Shown here: positions 42,199 to 50,464 of the stretch, one piece after another
Position numbering within the stretch: position 1 is the first letter of the stretch
Layout of the letters: each line of letters begins with the position of its first letter
Assembly (NCBI GenBank): GCA_900539695.1
Contig: UQDG01000013.1
Span: 8,562 to 72,561 of the forward strand
Direction: 5' to 3'
Source of the DNA: an uncultured Oscillospiraceae bacterium
GTDB lineage: Bacteria; Bacillota; Clostridia; Oscillospirales; Ruminococcaceae
DNA: 64,000 nucleotides
The notes under the pieces: generated by a model
Database searches by the model: none
Told to the model about the DNA's origin: nothing
What the model saw: only the letters and a program-made list of their open reading frames with translations
Program-made: the position numbers and the translations under genes

Positions 42199-42322
42199 AA
42201 TTACTATTATCACTATCCTATTCATTCTATTCATCCTATTCATTACATTCGCCGCCTTTCGCCGCCTAATGAATAAGATGAATAGGATGAATGTAATGAA
42301 TATAATGAATAGGATAGTAATT
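42199..42322. repeat. Mirrored array of 9-bp repeats between gmd and fcl
   Basis: On the left, three tandem 9-mers of the CCTATTCAT type (42217-42243). On the right, five contiguous 9-mers of the reverse-complement ATGAATAGG type (42269-42313). They flank a GCCGCC-TTTC-GCCGCC core (42251-42266). The outermost AATTACTAT and ATAGTAATT are also complementary. The array could form a long imperfect cruciform or RNA hairpin. It is non-coding and lies entirely in the 191-base gmd-fcl gap. Confidence 0.9.
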
Positions 42323-42385
42323 TTACATTAGGAGTATAGTAACACTCCAAATTTTGCCGCGCTGAAGCGGGAGGAATATGCAATT

Positions 42386-43330
42386 ATGATGGAGAAAAAC
42401 GCAAAGATCTATGTAGCCGGGCATCGCGGCATGGTGGGCAGCGCCATCGTGCGGGAACTGCAGCGCCAGGGCTATACCAATATCATCACCCGTACCCATA
42501 AGGAGCTGGACCTCTGCCGCCAGCAGGATGTGGAGGATTTCTTCGCCGCCGAAAAGCCGGAGTATGTCTTTTTGGCAGCGGCCAAGGTGGGCGGCATCGT
42601 CGCCAACCAGGAGGCCCTGGCCGACTTCATGTACTACAACATGACGCTGGAGATGAACGCTATCCACTCCGCCTGGCAGAACGGCTGCAAAAAGCTGGAA
42701 TTCCTGGGCTCTTCCTGCATCTACCCCCGCATGGCGCCCCAGCCCATGCAGGAAAGCTGCCTGCTGACCAGCGAGTTGGAAAAGACCAACGAGGCCTACG
42801 CCCTGGCCAAGATCAGCGGCCTGAAATACTGCGAGTTCCTGAACCGCCAGTACGGCACTGACTATATCAGCGTCATGCCCACCAACCTCTACGGCCCCAA
42901 CGATAACTACCATCCCACCCACAGCCATGTGGTACCCGCCCTCATCCGCCGCTTCCACGAAGCCAAGGTCAACGGCGTCGAGAGCGTCACCTGTTGGGGC
43001 GATGGCAGCCCGCTGCGGGAGTTCCTGTATGTGGACGACCTCGCCAACCTGTGCGTCTTCCTGATGAATAACTACTCCGGCAACGAGACCGTCAACGCCG
43101 GCACCGGCAAGGAGCTGACCATCAAGGAACTGACCGAGCTGGTGGCTAAGGTCGTCGGCTACACCGGCGAGATCAAGTGGGATACCTCCAAGCCCAACGG
43201 CACGCCCCGCAAGCTGCTGGACGTCAGCAAAGCTACCAAGCTGGGCTGGACCTACAAGACCGAGCTGGAAGACGGCCTGCGCCTTTCCTACGAGGACTTC
43301 CTGCATAACCCGATGCGCGCCGAGCGTTGA
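42386..43330 (+). CDS. fcl: GDP-L-fucose synthase
   Basis: 314-aa epimerase/reductase turning GDP-4-keto-6-deoxymannose into GDP-L-fucose. NADP motif GHRGMVGSAI near residue 12, SSCIYPRMAPQPMQE with the catalytic Ser and Cys, and YALAKISG with the YxxxK pair. NLYGPNDNYHPTHSHVVPAL is diagnostic for the family. The ATG at 42386 (or 42389) follows GGGAGG. It is separated from gmd by the repeat array but followed after only 12 bases by manC. Confidence 0.96.
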   Translation: MMEKNAKIYVAGHRGMVGSAIVRELQRQGYTNIITRTHKELDLCRQQDVEDFFAAEKPEYVFLAAAKVGGIVANQEALADFMYYNMTLEMNAIHSAWQNGCKKLEFLGSSCIYPRMAPQPMQESCLLTSELEKTNEAYALAKISGLKYCEFLNRQYGTDYISVMPTNLYGPNDNYHPTHSHVVPALIRRFHEAKVNGVESVTCWGDGSPLREFLYVDDLANLCVFLMNNYSGNETVNAGTGKELTIKELTELVAKVVGYTGEIKWDTSKPNGTPRKLLDVSKATKLGWTYKTELEDGLRLSYEDFLHNPMRAER

Positions 43331-43342
43331 AAAGGAGATTGC

Positions 43343-44659
43343 ATGAATATTATCCTGCTTTCCGGCGGCTCCGGCAAACGCCTGTGGCCGCTGTCCAATG
43401 ACATCCGCTCCAAGCAGTTCATCAAAATTTTCAAGACCGCCGACGGCTACGAGTCGATGGTCCAGCGCGTCTACCGCCAGATCACCGAGGTGGACAAGGA
43501 CGCCAGCGTTACCATCGCCACCAGCAAGACCCAGGTGTCGGCCATCCATAACCAGCTGGGTGACTCGGTGGGCGTCTGCGTTGAGCCCTGCCGCCGCGAT
43601 ACCTTCCCGGCTATCGCCCTGGCCACGGCCTACCTGCATGATGTAAAGGGCGTCGGCCCGGATGAGCCTGTCGTCGTATGCCCGGTGGATCCCTATGTCA
43701 ATAACGACTACTTCGAGGCTCTCAAGCAGCTGTCTGACCTGGCTGAAAAGGGCGGGGCCAACCTCTCCCTGATGGGCATTGAGCCGACCTATCCCAGCGA
43801 GAAGTACGGCTACATCATCCCCGAAAGTGCTGGCTCCGTCAGCCCGGTGCGCACTTTTAAGGAGAAGCCCGACGCCAAAACGGCGGAGCAGTACATCGCC
43901 CAGGGAGCACTGTGGAACGGCGGCGTCTTTGCCTACCGCCTGGGCTACGTGCTGGACCGCGCCCATGAACTCATCGACTTCACCGACCATCAGGACCTCT
44001 TCAATAAGTACGAAACGCTGAACAAGATCAGCTTCGACTACGCCGTGGTCGAGCACGAGTCCAAAATTCAGGTCATGCGTTTTGCGGGGCAGTGGAAGGA
44101 CATGGGCACCTGGAACACCCTGACCGAGGCGATGGAAGAACCGAAGATCGGCAAAGCCATCTTGAACGATGCCTGCGAAAACGTGCATGTGCTGAACGAG
44201 CTGGACGTGCCGGTGCTCTGCATGGGCCTGAAAGATGTGGTGGTTTCTGCCAGTCCCGAGGGCATCCTCGTCTCCGACAAAGAGCAGTCCAGCTACATCA
44301 AGCCCTTTGTGGACAAGATCGACCAGCAGATCATGTTTGCCGAGAAGTCCTGGGGCAGCTTCCGCGTGCTGGACGTGGAGGACGAAAGCCTGACCATCAA
44401 GATCACGCTGAACCCCGGCCACCGTATGAACTACCACAGCCATGCCCGCCGGGATGAGGTGTGGACGGTCATCTCTGGCCGCGGCTATGCCATCGTCGAC
44501 GGCGTAAAGACCACCGTGCAGGCAGGGGACATGGTGAAGATGCCCGCCGGCAGCCGCCACACCATCGTGGCCGACACTGAACTGAAAGTGATGGAAGTCC
44601 AGCTTGGCCGCGACATCAGTGTCCACGATAAAGAAAAGTTCCCGTTCCCGGAAGTGTAA
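43343..44659 (+). CDS. manC: Mannose-1-phosphate guanylyltransferase (ManC/AlgA-like)
   Basis: 438-aa enzyme making GDP-mannose from mannose 1-phosphate and GTP. The nucleotidyltransferase signature LLSGGSGKRLWPLS lies at residues 5-18 and the FKEKPDAKTAEQYI motif follows. The C-terminal 110 residues are a cupin of the type II phosphomannose isomerase sort (MNYHSHARRDEVWTVISGRG), so it may also have isomerase activity. At 438 aa it is a little shorter than AlgA/ManC (about 470-480). With gmd and fcl it gives the full route to GDP-fucose. AAGGAG precedes the ATG. Confidence 0.94.
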   Translation: MNIILLSGGSGKRLWPLSNDIRSKQFIKIFKTADGYESMVQRVYRQITEVDKDASVTIATSKTQVSAIHNQLGDSVGVCVEPCRRDTFPAIALATAYLHDVKGVGPDEPVVVCPVDPYVNNDYFEALKQLSDLAEKGGANLSLMGIEPTYPSEKYGYIIPESAGSVSPVRTFKEKPDAKTAEQYIAQGALWNGGVFAYRLGYVLDRAHELIDFTDHQDLFNKYETLNKISFDYAVVEHESKIQVMRFAGQWKDMGTWNTLTEAMEEPKIGKAILNDACENVHVLNELDVPVLCMGLKDVVVSASPEGILVSDKEQSSYIKPFVDKIDQQIMFAEKSWGSFRVLDVEDESLTIKITLNPGHRMNYHSHARRDEVWTVISGRGYAIVDGVKTTVQAGDMVKMPAGSRHTIVADTELKVMEVQLGRDISVHDKEKFPFPEV

Positions 44660-44701
44660 CCGTTAAACTCGGCCAAAACCGTAAATTTTGCCGCGGGGCA
44701 C

Positions 44702-44729
44702 TTGACTTATGCCGAAAAATCAGTATAAT
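44702..44729 (+). promoter_or_regulatory. Promoter of the tRNA-Thr gene
   Basis: TTGACT (44702-44707), 16-base spacer, TATAAT (44724-44729), 20 bases before the tRNA. Confidence 0.75.
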
Positions 44730-44748
44730 AGTCTTGTTGCCCTTGTGT

Positions 44749-44824
44749 GCTGGTATGGCTCAGTTGGTAGAGCAGCTGATTCGTAATCAGCAGGTCGCCA
44801 GTTCAAGTCTGGCTACCAGCTCCA
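44749..44824 (+). tRNA. tRNA-Thr, anticodon CGT
   Basis: 76 bases including an encoded CCA end. The acceptor stem GCTGGTA pairs with TACCAGC (44814-44820). The D-arm contains GCTCAGTTGGTAGAGC. The anticodon stem GCTGA/TCAGC encloses loop TTCGTAA, giving CGT for ACG codons. The T-arm has GCCAGTTCAAGTCTGGC. It has its own promoter and terminator. Confidence 0.97.
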
Positions 44825-44832
44825 AGCGTAAA

Positions 44833-44866
44833 AGTCTGCGACAGGTTTCCTGTCGCAGGCTTTTTG
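44833..44866 (+). terminator. Terminator of tRNA-Thr
   Basis: GTCTGCGACAGG-TTT-CCTGTCGCAGGC, a stem of about 12 pairs followed by TTTTT. Confidence 0.92.
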
Positions 44867-44976
44867 TGTATGAGGGAGAGACACTGCAAAAATTAAACAA
44901 AAACAGCAAAAATGTTGCTTGAACTTAAACCTTGGTTCCATGTTATAGTTTTATGGCAGGTTGAAGACCTGCGGCC

Positions 44977-45005
44977 TTGACAAACCCGACGGCTGCATGT
45001 ATGAT
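44977..45005 (+). promoter_or_regulatory. Promoter of the amino-acid ABC operon
   Basis: TTGACA (44977-44982), 17-base spacer, TATGAT (45000-45005), 70 bases before the permease start. A GCAGGT/ACCTGC hairpin (44957-44972) lies just upstream. Apart from this and the tRNA terminator, the gap 44825-45074 shows no gene. Confidence 0.8.
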
Positions 45006-45074
45006 AGAGCAGTTGATTTTGCAAGTATACCAAAAAAGTAGGAAATAAAACCCCAAGGAGGGAACATCCCCATC

Positions 45075-45749
45075 ATGACAGAACGCCTTGCCCAGATATT
45101 GGCGGATTCCTTTTTTAAGATCCTGATCCCTGGCATTACCGTCACCATCCCGTTGACGGCGCTGTCCTTTTCTATTTCTCTTGTCATCTCCGTAGCGGTG
45201 GCGCTGGTGCAGTTTGCCCAGGTGCCGGTACTTACCAAGCTGGCCCGCCTGTACATCTGGATCATCCGCGGTACGCCCATTCTGGTGCAGCTGTTTGTAG
45301 TGTTCTACGGCCTGCCGGGTGTCGGCATCCTCATCGAGCCGTTCCCTGCGGCGGTGCTGGTGTTTTCCATCAACGAGGGTGCTTACGGTGCCGAGACTAT
45401 CCGCGCGGCGCTGGAATCGGTGCCCAAGGGCCAGCTGGAAGCAGGGCAGTGCGTGGGCATGAGCTACATGCAGATCATGTGGCGCATCATCCTGCCGCAA
45501 GCCCTGCGCACGGCGTTCCCCACGCTGGCCAACTCCCTGATCGCCATGGTCAAGGATACCTCTCTGGCGGCCAATATCACCGTGACCGAAATGTTCATGA
45601 CCACCCAGCGCATCGTCGCCCGCACCTACGAGCCGCTGGCCCTCTATCTGGAGGTCGGCCTTGTCTACCTGCTGTTCTGCACGGTGCTGACCCGCGTGCA
45701 GGCCTGGGGCGAGAAGCTGCTGAACCGCCGCGGCGCACAAAGGAGTTGA
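45075..45749 (+). CDS. Amino-acid ABC transporter permease (polar/cystine type)
   Basis: 224-aa HisM/GlnP-like permease. The N-terminal ITVTIPLTALSFSISLVI leads into helices; YIWIIRGTPILVQLFVVFYGLP is the family signature. The ATPase-docking loop is GAYGAETIRAALESVPKGQLEAGQCVGMS. Five membrane segments are expected. It is the first gene of a permease-ATPase-binding protein operon with its own promoter. Family members import cystine, glutamine, histidine, arginine or similar; the present one looks closest to the cystine/TcyB group, which is a tentative reading. Confidence 0.92.
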   Translation: MTERLAQILADSFFKILIPGITVTIPLTALSFSISLVISVAVALVQFAQVPVLTKLARLYIWIIRGTPILVQLFVVFYGLPGVGILIEPFPAAVLVFSINEGAYGAETIRAALESVPKGQLEAGQCVGMSYMQIMWRIILPQALRTAFPTLANSLIAMVKDTSLAANITVTEMFMTTQRIVARTYEPLALYLEVGLVYLLFCTVLTRVQAWGEKLLNRRGAQRS

Positions 45750-45753
45750 TACG

Positions 45754-46500
45754 ATGCTGGAAATCCATGATCTGCAAAAATCCTTCGGTGACCTGCATGT
45801 CTTAAGGGGCATCAATCTCAATATCCAGAAGGGCGATGTCGTGGCCGTCCTCGGCTCCAGCGGCAGCGGCAAAACAACGCTTCTGCGCTGCATGAACTTT
45901 TTGGAGCATGCCGATGCGGGCACCATGGTCTTTGACGGCCAGCAGGTGGAGCTGAGCCGCATCACCCACGCCCAGATTCACGCCCTGCGCCGCCGCACCG
46001 GTTTTGTGTTCCAAAACTACAACCTGTTCGCCAACAAGACCGCGCTGCAAAACGTGACCGAGGGCCTTGTCATTGCCCGCAAGATGGACAAGCACCAGGC
46101 TGACGAGATCGCCCGTGCCGCGCTGGATAAAGTCGGCATGGGGGACCGCTGCGACCACTATCCCAGCCAGCTTTCCGGCGGCCAGCAGCAGCGCGTGGCC
46201 ATTGCCCGCGCCATTGCTTACGACCCGGAGATCCTCTATTTCGACGAGCCGACCTCGGCCCTCGACCCCGAGCTGACCGGCGAGGTGCTGACCGTCATGC
46301 GCCGTTTGGCCGATGAGGGTCGCACGATGCTGGTCGTCACCCATGAGATGGACTTTGCCCGCCATGTGGCCAACCGCGTTGTCTTTATGGACGCCGGCGT
46401 CATCGTGGAGCAGGCCGACGCCGAAACTTTCTTCACCAACCCGCAGCAGCCCCGCACCCGGGAGTTCCTGCAGAATTACAAACAAAGGAGTTTTACCTGA
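45754..46500 (+). CDS. Amino-acid ABC transporter ATP-binding protein (GlnQ/TcyC type)
   Basis: 248-aa ATPase. Walker A GSSGSGKTTLLRCMN, signature QLSGGQQQRVAIARAIAYDP, Walker B ILYFDEPTSALDPEL, switch His in VVTHEMDFARHVANRV. VVFMDAGVIVEQ is the usual C-terminal strand of polar amino-acid ATPases. The GTG/ATG choice is clear: ATG 45754, only 4 bases after the permease stop. The stop shares one base with the next start (TGATG). Confidence 0.95.
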   Translation: MLEIHDLQKSFGDLHVLRGINLNIQKGDVVAVLGSSGSGKTTLLRCMNFLEHADAGTMVFDGQQVELSRITHAQIHALRRRTGFVFQNYNLFANKTALQNVTEGLVIARKMDKHQADEIARAALDKVGMGDRCDHYPSQLSGGQQQRVAIARAIAYDPEILYFDEPTSALDPELTGEVLTVMRRLADEGRTMLVVTHEMDFARHVANRVVFMDAGVIVEQADAETFFTNPQQPRTREFLQNYKQRSFT

Positions 46501-47363
46501 TGAACCGTAAAAAGATCACCGCCCTGGCCCTGACCGCCGCTATTTCCGCCGCCGTGCTGGCTGGCTGCGGCAGCTCTGCCGCTTCTTCCGCTGCCCCGGC
46601 TGCTGATTCCGCCGCCGACAGCGCCACTACCGATACCGCCGCTTCTGCCGACCTGCTGAGCCAGATCCGGGAGCGCGGCACCATCACCGTCGCCATGGAG
46701 GGCACCTGGGCCCCCTGGACCTACCACGATGAAAACGACAACCTCGTCGGCTATGACGTGGAAGTTGCTACCCTGATTGCCGAGAAGCTGGGCGTTGAGC
46801 CGGAGTTCATCGAGGGCGAGTGGGACGGCCTGCTGGCCGGTCTGGACGCTGGCCGTTACGACATCATGGTCAACGGCGTGGACATCACCGAGGAGCGCGC
46901 CGAGAAATACGACTTCTCCGAGCCGTACGCCTACAACCGCACCGCCGTCATCACCAAGGGTGATAACGACACCATCAACAGCCTGGAAGATCTGAAGGAC
47001 AAAAAGACCGCCAACACCATCTCCAGCACCTACGCCCAGCTGGCTGAGCAGTACGGCGCCGACGTTACCGGCGTGGACGACCTGAACCAGACCTTCGAAC
47101 TGCTGAACAGCGGCCGCATCGATGCTACCCTGAACGCTGAGGTTACCTTCTACGACTACACCAAAGAGCATCCCGACGCCAACGTCAAGATCGCAGTCCT
47201 GACCCAGGACGCCAACGAGGTTGCTATCCCGCTGCGCAAGGGCGACGAGACCGCCACCCTGCGTGAGGCCATTAACACCGCCATTGACGAGCTGCGTGCC
47301 TCCGGCCAGCTGAAAGATCTGAGCGAGAAGTACTTCGGAACCGACATTTCCTCCAACGACTAA
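46500..47363 (+). CDS. Amino-acid ABC transporter substrate-binding lipoprotein
   Basis: 287-aa SBP_bac_3 protein. Lipobox LAGC with Cys23, then a Ser/Ala/Asp linker to about residue 55. Core motifs: RERGTITVAMEGTWAPWTYHDENDNLVGYDVEVA, GEWDGLLAGLDAGRYDIMVNGVDITEERAEKYDFSEPY and KKTANTISSTYAQL. The Arg and Asp that bind the amino-acid carboxylate and amino groups cannot be assigned with certainty from sequence. It completes the importer with the two preceding genes and is closed by a terminator. Confidence 0.95.
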   Translation: MNRKKITALALTAAISAAVLAGCGSSAASSAAPAADSAADSATTDTAASADLLSQIRERGTITVAMEGTWAPWTYHDENDNLVGYDVEVATLIAEKLGVEPEFIEGEWDGLLAGLDAGRYDIMVNGVDITEERAEKYDFSEPYAYNRTAVITKGDNDTINSLEDLKDKKTANTISSTYAQLAEQYGADVTGVDDLNQTFELLNSGRIDATLNAEVTFYDYTKEHPDANVKIAVLTQDANEVAIPLRKGDETATLREAINTAIDELRASGQLKDLSEKYFGTDISSND

Positions 47364-47395
47364 CAGGGAACCGGCCGCCTGACAGCCTACAGCAA

Positions 47396-47434
47396 CCACA
47401 CCGCTCTGCAGTGTTCTCTGCAGGGCGGTTTTCT
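47396..47434 (+). terminator. Terminator after the amino-acid ABC operon
   Basis: ACCGCTCTGCAG ... CTGCAGGGCGGT stem followed by TTTTC. Confidence 0.82.
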
Positions 47435-47469
47435 TGCGAAAAAACGCAAAATTTGCATGGTTTCACCCC

Positions 47470-47497
47470 TTGATTTTGCCGCCGTGCGTGCTATAAT
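47470..47497 (+). promoter_or_regulatory. Promoter of the MATE gene
   Basis: TTGATT (47470-47475), 16-base spacer, TATAAT (47492-47497), giving a leader of about 75 bases. Confidence 0.7.
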
Positions 47498-47578
47498 AAC
47501 AGCCGCGGTATTTATAAGGGCCGCAGTGATAGAGAACGCATTTTGGAAAGCAGAGAGTATAGAGGAAATAAACGCACT

Positions 47579-48970
47579 ATGACAAAAGACCTTACCGGCG
47601 GCAGTCCGCTGAAAGTGATCCTGTTCTTCACCCTGCCGCTTGTGCTGGGCAATCTGTTCCAGCAGTTTTACGCGCTGGCAGATACCATCATCGTAGGCCG
47701 TTTCTGCGGCGTCAGTGCGCTGGCGTCGGTCGGCTCCACCGGCTCCATCAACTACCTGATCCTGGGCTTCGTCATTGGCATCTGCAATGGTTTTGCCATC
47801 CCCATCGCTCAGCTGTTCGGCGCACGGGATTACAGCGACCTGCGCCGCCATGTGGCTAATGCCGCCTGGGTGTGCATCGCATTCAGCGTAGTGCTTACCA
47901 TCACCACGGTGACCCTGACCCGCCCGCTGCTGGTGCTGATGCAGACGCCTGAGGACATCCTGGACGGCGCGGTCATCTATATTGGCTGGATCTTCGCCAG
48001 CATCCCGTTCATCTTTTTGTACAACATGGTCGCCAGCATCATGCGCGCCCTGGGCGACAGCAAAACGCCGCTGTACTTCCTGATCCTGACCAGCGCCCTG
48101 AACATCGGCCTGGATCTTTTGTTCATCGTGCCGTTCAAGATGGGAATCCTCGGCGCAGCGCTGGCCACCGATATTTCCCAGGCCATCTCTGGCGTGGTCA
48201 GCTTCGGCTTCCTGTGCCGCAAGTTTGAGGTGCTGCATATGCAGAAAGGCGAGCTCGCCTTCAGCAAGCGCGCCTGCACCCGCCTGATGGGCATCGGCGT
48301 GCCGATGGGCCTGCAGTGCAGTATCACGGCCATCGGCAGCGTTATCATGCAGTGGGCCGTCAACGTGCTGGGCAGCACGGCTGTCGCCGCCGTCACCGCC
48401 GCCAGCAAGACGATGAACCTGCTGACCGTTCCGCTGGAGAGCGTCGGCACGGCCATGGCCACCTACTCGGGCCAGAACCTGGGTGCCGCCCGGATGGACC
48501 GCGTGCGCAAAGGTGTTACCAGCGCACTGCTGATCGCCACCGTCTACAGCATTGCTTCGGCTCTTATCCTGCATTTTGCCGATGTAGCCGTCATGTCCCT
48601 CTTCCTCGACACGACCACCGAGGTGGAGATCGTCGCCATGGGGCGCGAGTACCTCTTCTGGAACAGCGTGTTTTTCGTGCCGCTGGGTGCGCTGATCGTC
48701 TGGCGTTACAGCATCCAGGGCCTGGGCTTCTCCACGCTGGCCATGATGGCCGGCGTGGCCGAGATGATCGCCCGTACCGCCGTGGCCATCGTGCTGGTGC
48801 CGATGCTGGGCTACTTTGGCGCCGAGCTGGCGAACCCCGCCGCTTGGATCGCGGCCTGCATCTTCCTGTACCCGGCCTACCGCTGGACCTGCCGCCAGTT
48901 GGACAGCCGCCTGCTGGCCGCCCGCCTGCATATTCAGAGCGAAAGCCCGGAACACGAAGCTGCCCTGTAA
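47579..48970 (+). CDS. MATE family efflux transporter
   Basis: 463-aa twelve-helix Na+/H+-coupled drug or metabolite exporter. LTGGSPLKVILFFTLPLVLGNLFQQFYALADTIIVGR is the standard MATE N-terminus (NorM/DinF branch), and MRALGDSKTPLYF and the repeated second half (GVPMGLQCSITAIGSVIMQWAVN) confirm it. The start at 47579 has AGAGGAAAT about 10 bases upstream; an in-frame TTG at 47543 would add 12 residues but has no ribosome site. Substrate unknown. It is a single-gene unit between a promoter and a terminator. Confidence 0.92.
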   Translation: MTKDLTGGSPLKVILFFTLPLVLGNLFQQFYALADTIIVGRFCGVSALASVGSTGSINYLILGFVIGICNGFAIPIAQLFGARDYSDLRRHVANAAWVCIAFSVVLTITTVTLTRPLLVLMQTPEDILDGAVIYIGWIFASIPFIFLYNMVASIMRALGDSKTPLYFLILTSALNIGLDLLFIVPFKMGILGAALATDISQAISGVVSFGFLCRKFEVLHMQKGELAFSKRACTRLMGIGVPMGLQCSITAIGSVIMQWAVNVLGSTAVAAVTAASKTMNLLTVPLESVGTAMATYSGQNLGAARMDRVRKGVTSALLIATVYSIASALILHFADVAVMSLFLDTTTEVEIVAMGREYLFWNSVFFVPLGALIVWRYSIQGLGFSTLAMMAGVAEMIARTAVAIVLVPMLGYFGAELANPAAWIAACIFLYPAYRWTCRQLDSRLLAARLHIQSESPEHEAAL

Positions 48971-48996
48971 AGCAAACGCAGATTGAATTCTACGCA

Positions 48997-49032
48997 AAAC
49001 AGCCGCCCCTTGGGCTTGGGGCGGCTGTTTGC
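48997..49032 (+). terminator. Terminator after the MATE gene
   Basis: AAACAGCCGCCCC ... GGGGCGGCTGTTT, 13-bp perfect stem with 8-base loop. Confidence 0.9.
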
Positions 49033-49061
49033 ATATTCCTGCATATTTTCCCGCACCGCTC

Positions 49062-49090
49062 TTGCCGAAAGCCTGTAAACAGCGTATAAT
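49062..49090 (+). promoter_or_regulatory. Promoter of lysA
   Basis: TTGCCG (49062-49067), 17-base spacer, TATAAT (49085-49090), 35 bases before the start codon. Confidence 0.75.
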
Positions 49091-49125
49091 AACAACTATC
49101 TTAGTTGGGAAAGGAAAGAGCAGAT

Positions 49126-50388
49126 ATGCCGCAGAAAAAGCCGTTTGTTACGCTGGCCCAGGCACGGGCCATTGCCGCCGAGATCCCCACGCCCTTCCAC
49201 CTGTATGATGAGGCCGGTATCCGCGCGAACGCCCGCAAGGTCAACGCCGCGTTCAGCTGGAATAAAGGCTTCAAGGAGTACTTTGCCGTCAAGGCCACCC
49301 CGAACCCTTACATCCTGAAAATTCTGCAGGAGGAGGGCTGCGGCGTCGACTGCTCCAGCTACACCGAGCTGCTGATGAGTGAGGCCTGCGGCTTTACCGG
49401 CAGCGACATCATGTTTTCCTCCAACGAGACGCCGGCGCAGGACATGCAGAAAGCCTACGAGCTGGGCGCTTACATCAACCTGGACGATTTGACCCATGTG
49501 GACTTCCTCAAAGAAACGGCCGGTATCCCCAAGACCGTTTGCTGCCGCTACAATCCGGGCGGTGTGTTTGAGCTGGGCAACGGCATCATGGATAACCCCG
49601 GCGACGCCAAGTACGGCATGAGCGAGGACCAGATGGCCGAAGCCTACACCCGTCTGATGAAACTGGGCGCTGAGGAGTTCGGCATTCACTCCTTCCTGGC
49701 CAGCAACACCGTCACCGATGACTATTATCCCAAGCTCGCCGGCATCCTGTTTGAACTGGCCGTCCGTCTGCACAAGCGCACCGGCGCAAAAATCAAGTTT
49801 ATCAACCTGTCCGGCGGCGTGGGCATTGCCTATCGTCCTGACCAGCGGAGCAATGATATTGCCGCCATCGGCGAAGGCGTGCGCAAAAAGTTTGAGGAGA
49901 TCCTCGTGCCCGCTGGGATGGGCAATGTAGCCATCTTTACCGAGATGGGCCGCTTCATGCTGGCACCCTACGGTGCCCTCATTACCACCGCCATCCACGA
50001 AAAGCACATTTATAAGGAGTATATCGGTGTCGACGCCTGTGCCGCCAACCTGATGCGCCCAGCCATGTACGGCTCCTACCACCATATCACGGTGCTGGGC
50101 AAGGAGGACGCTCCCTGCGACCACAAGTACGATGTGGTCGGCGGCCTGTGCGAGAATAACGATAAGTTTGCCATCGACCGCATGTTGCCTGAAATCGACA
50201 AGGGCGACATCCTCTTTATCCACGATGCCGGTGCCCACGGCTTCTCGATGGGCTACAACTACAACGGCAAGCTGCGCAGCGCCGAGGTGCTGCTGAAACC
50301 GGACGGCTCCTTCCAGAAGATTCGCCGTGCCGAGACCCCGGCCGACTACTTTGCCACCTTCGACTTTACGCCGTTCTTCAAAAAATAA
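49126..50388 (+). CDS. lysA: Diaminopimelate decarboxylase
   Basis: 420-aa PLP enzyme making L-lysine from meso-diaminopimelate. The N-terminal alanine-racemase-like barrel holds YFAVKATPNP with the PLP lysine, then GVDCSSYTEL. INLSGGVGIAYRP is the phosphate-binding glycine loop. The C-terminal domain has VGGLCENNDKFA, whose Cys belongs to the partner active site, and HDAGAHGFSMGYNYNGKLRSAEVL. I use ATG 49126, since GGAAAGGAAAG lies at the right distance. It is a single-gene unit, not linked to other lysine genes. Confidence 0.92.
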   Translation: MPQKKPFVTLAQARAIAAEIPTPFHLYDEAGIRANARKVNAAFSWNKGFKEYFAVKATPNPYILKILQEEGCGVDCSSYTELLMSEACGFTGSDIMFSSNETPAQDMQKAYELGAYINLDDLTHVDFLKETAGIPKTVCCRYNPGGVFELGNGIMDNPGDAKYGMSEDQMAEAYTRLMKLGAEEFGIHSFLASNTVTDDYYPKLAGILFELAVRLHKRTGAKIKFINLSGGVGIAYRPDQRSNDIAAIGEGVRKKFEEILVPAGMGNVAIFTEMGRFMLAPYGALITTAIHEKHIYKEYIGVDACAANLMRPAMYGSYHHITVLGKEDAPCDHKYDVVGGLCENNDKFAIDRMLPEIDKGDILFIHDAGAHGFSMGYNYNGKLRSAEVLLKPDGSFQKIRRAETPADYFATFDFTPFFKK

Positions 50389-50397
50389 TCGCAAAAC

Positions 50398-50436
50398 AAA
50401 AGCAGATGTACCGCAACGGGTGCATCTGCTTTTTTG
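50398..50436. terminator. Bidirectional terminator between lysA and the mini-MnmA gene
   Basis: AAAAGCAGATG ... CATCTGCTTTT stem with A- and T-rich sides, between convergent genes. Confidence 0.88.
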
Positions 50437-50464
50437 CATATTTTGTTTTACTTTTGCAGCAAGG

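Noticed and set aside
42199..42322. CRISPR array at the 9-bp repeats
   Set aside because: Repeat unit is only 9 bases with no spacers, and the two halves are in opposite orientation; no cas genes are present.
42323..44626. Very long minus-strand reading frame opposite fcl and manC
   Set aside because: It is the antisense shadow of two strongly supported plus-strand enzymes in GC-rich DNA with third-position C/G bias. Similar long antisense frames lie opposite rnjA/gdpP, ftsH and the MATE gene.
44911..44950. Possible MerR-type promoter TTGAAC-N19-TATAGT upstream of the amino-acid ABC operon
   Set aside because: A better standard promoter (TTGACA-N17-TATGAT) lies downstream at 44977-45005, and there is no MerR gene or clear dyad between the boxes.
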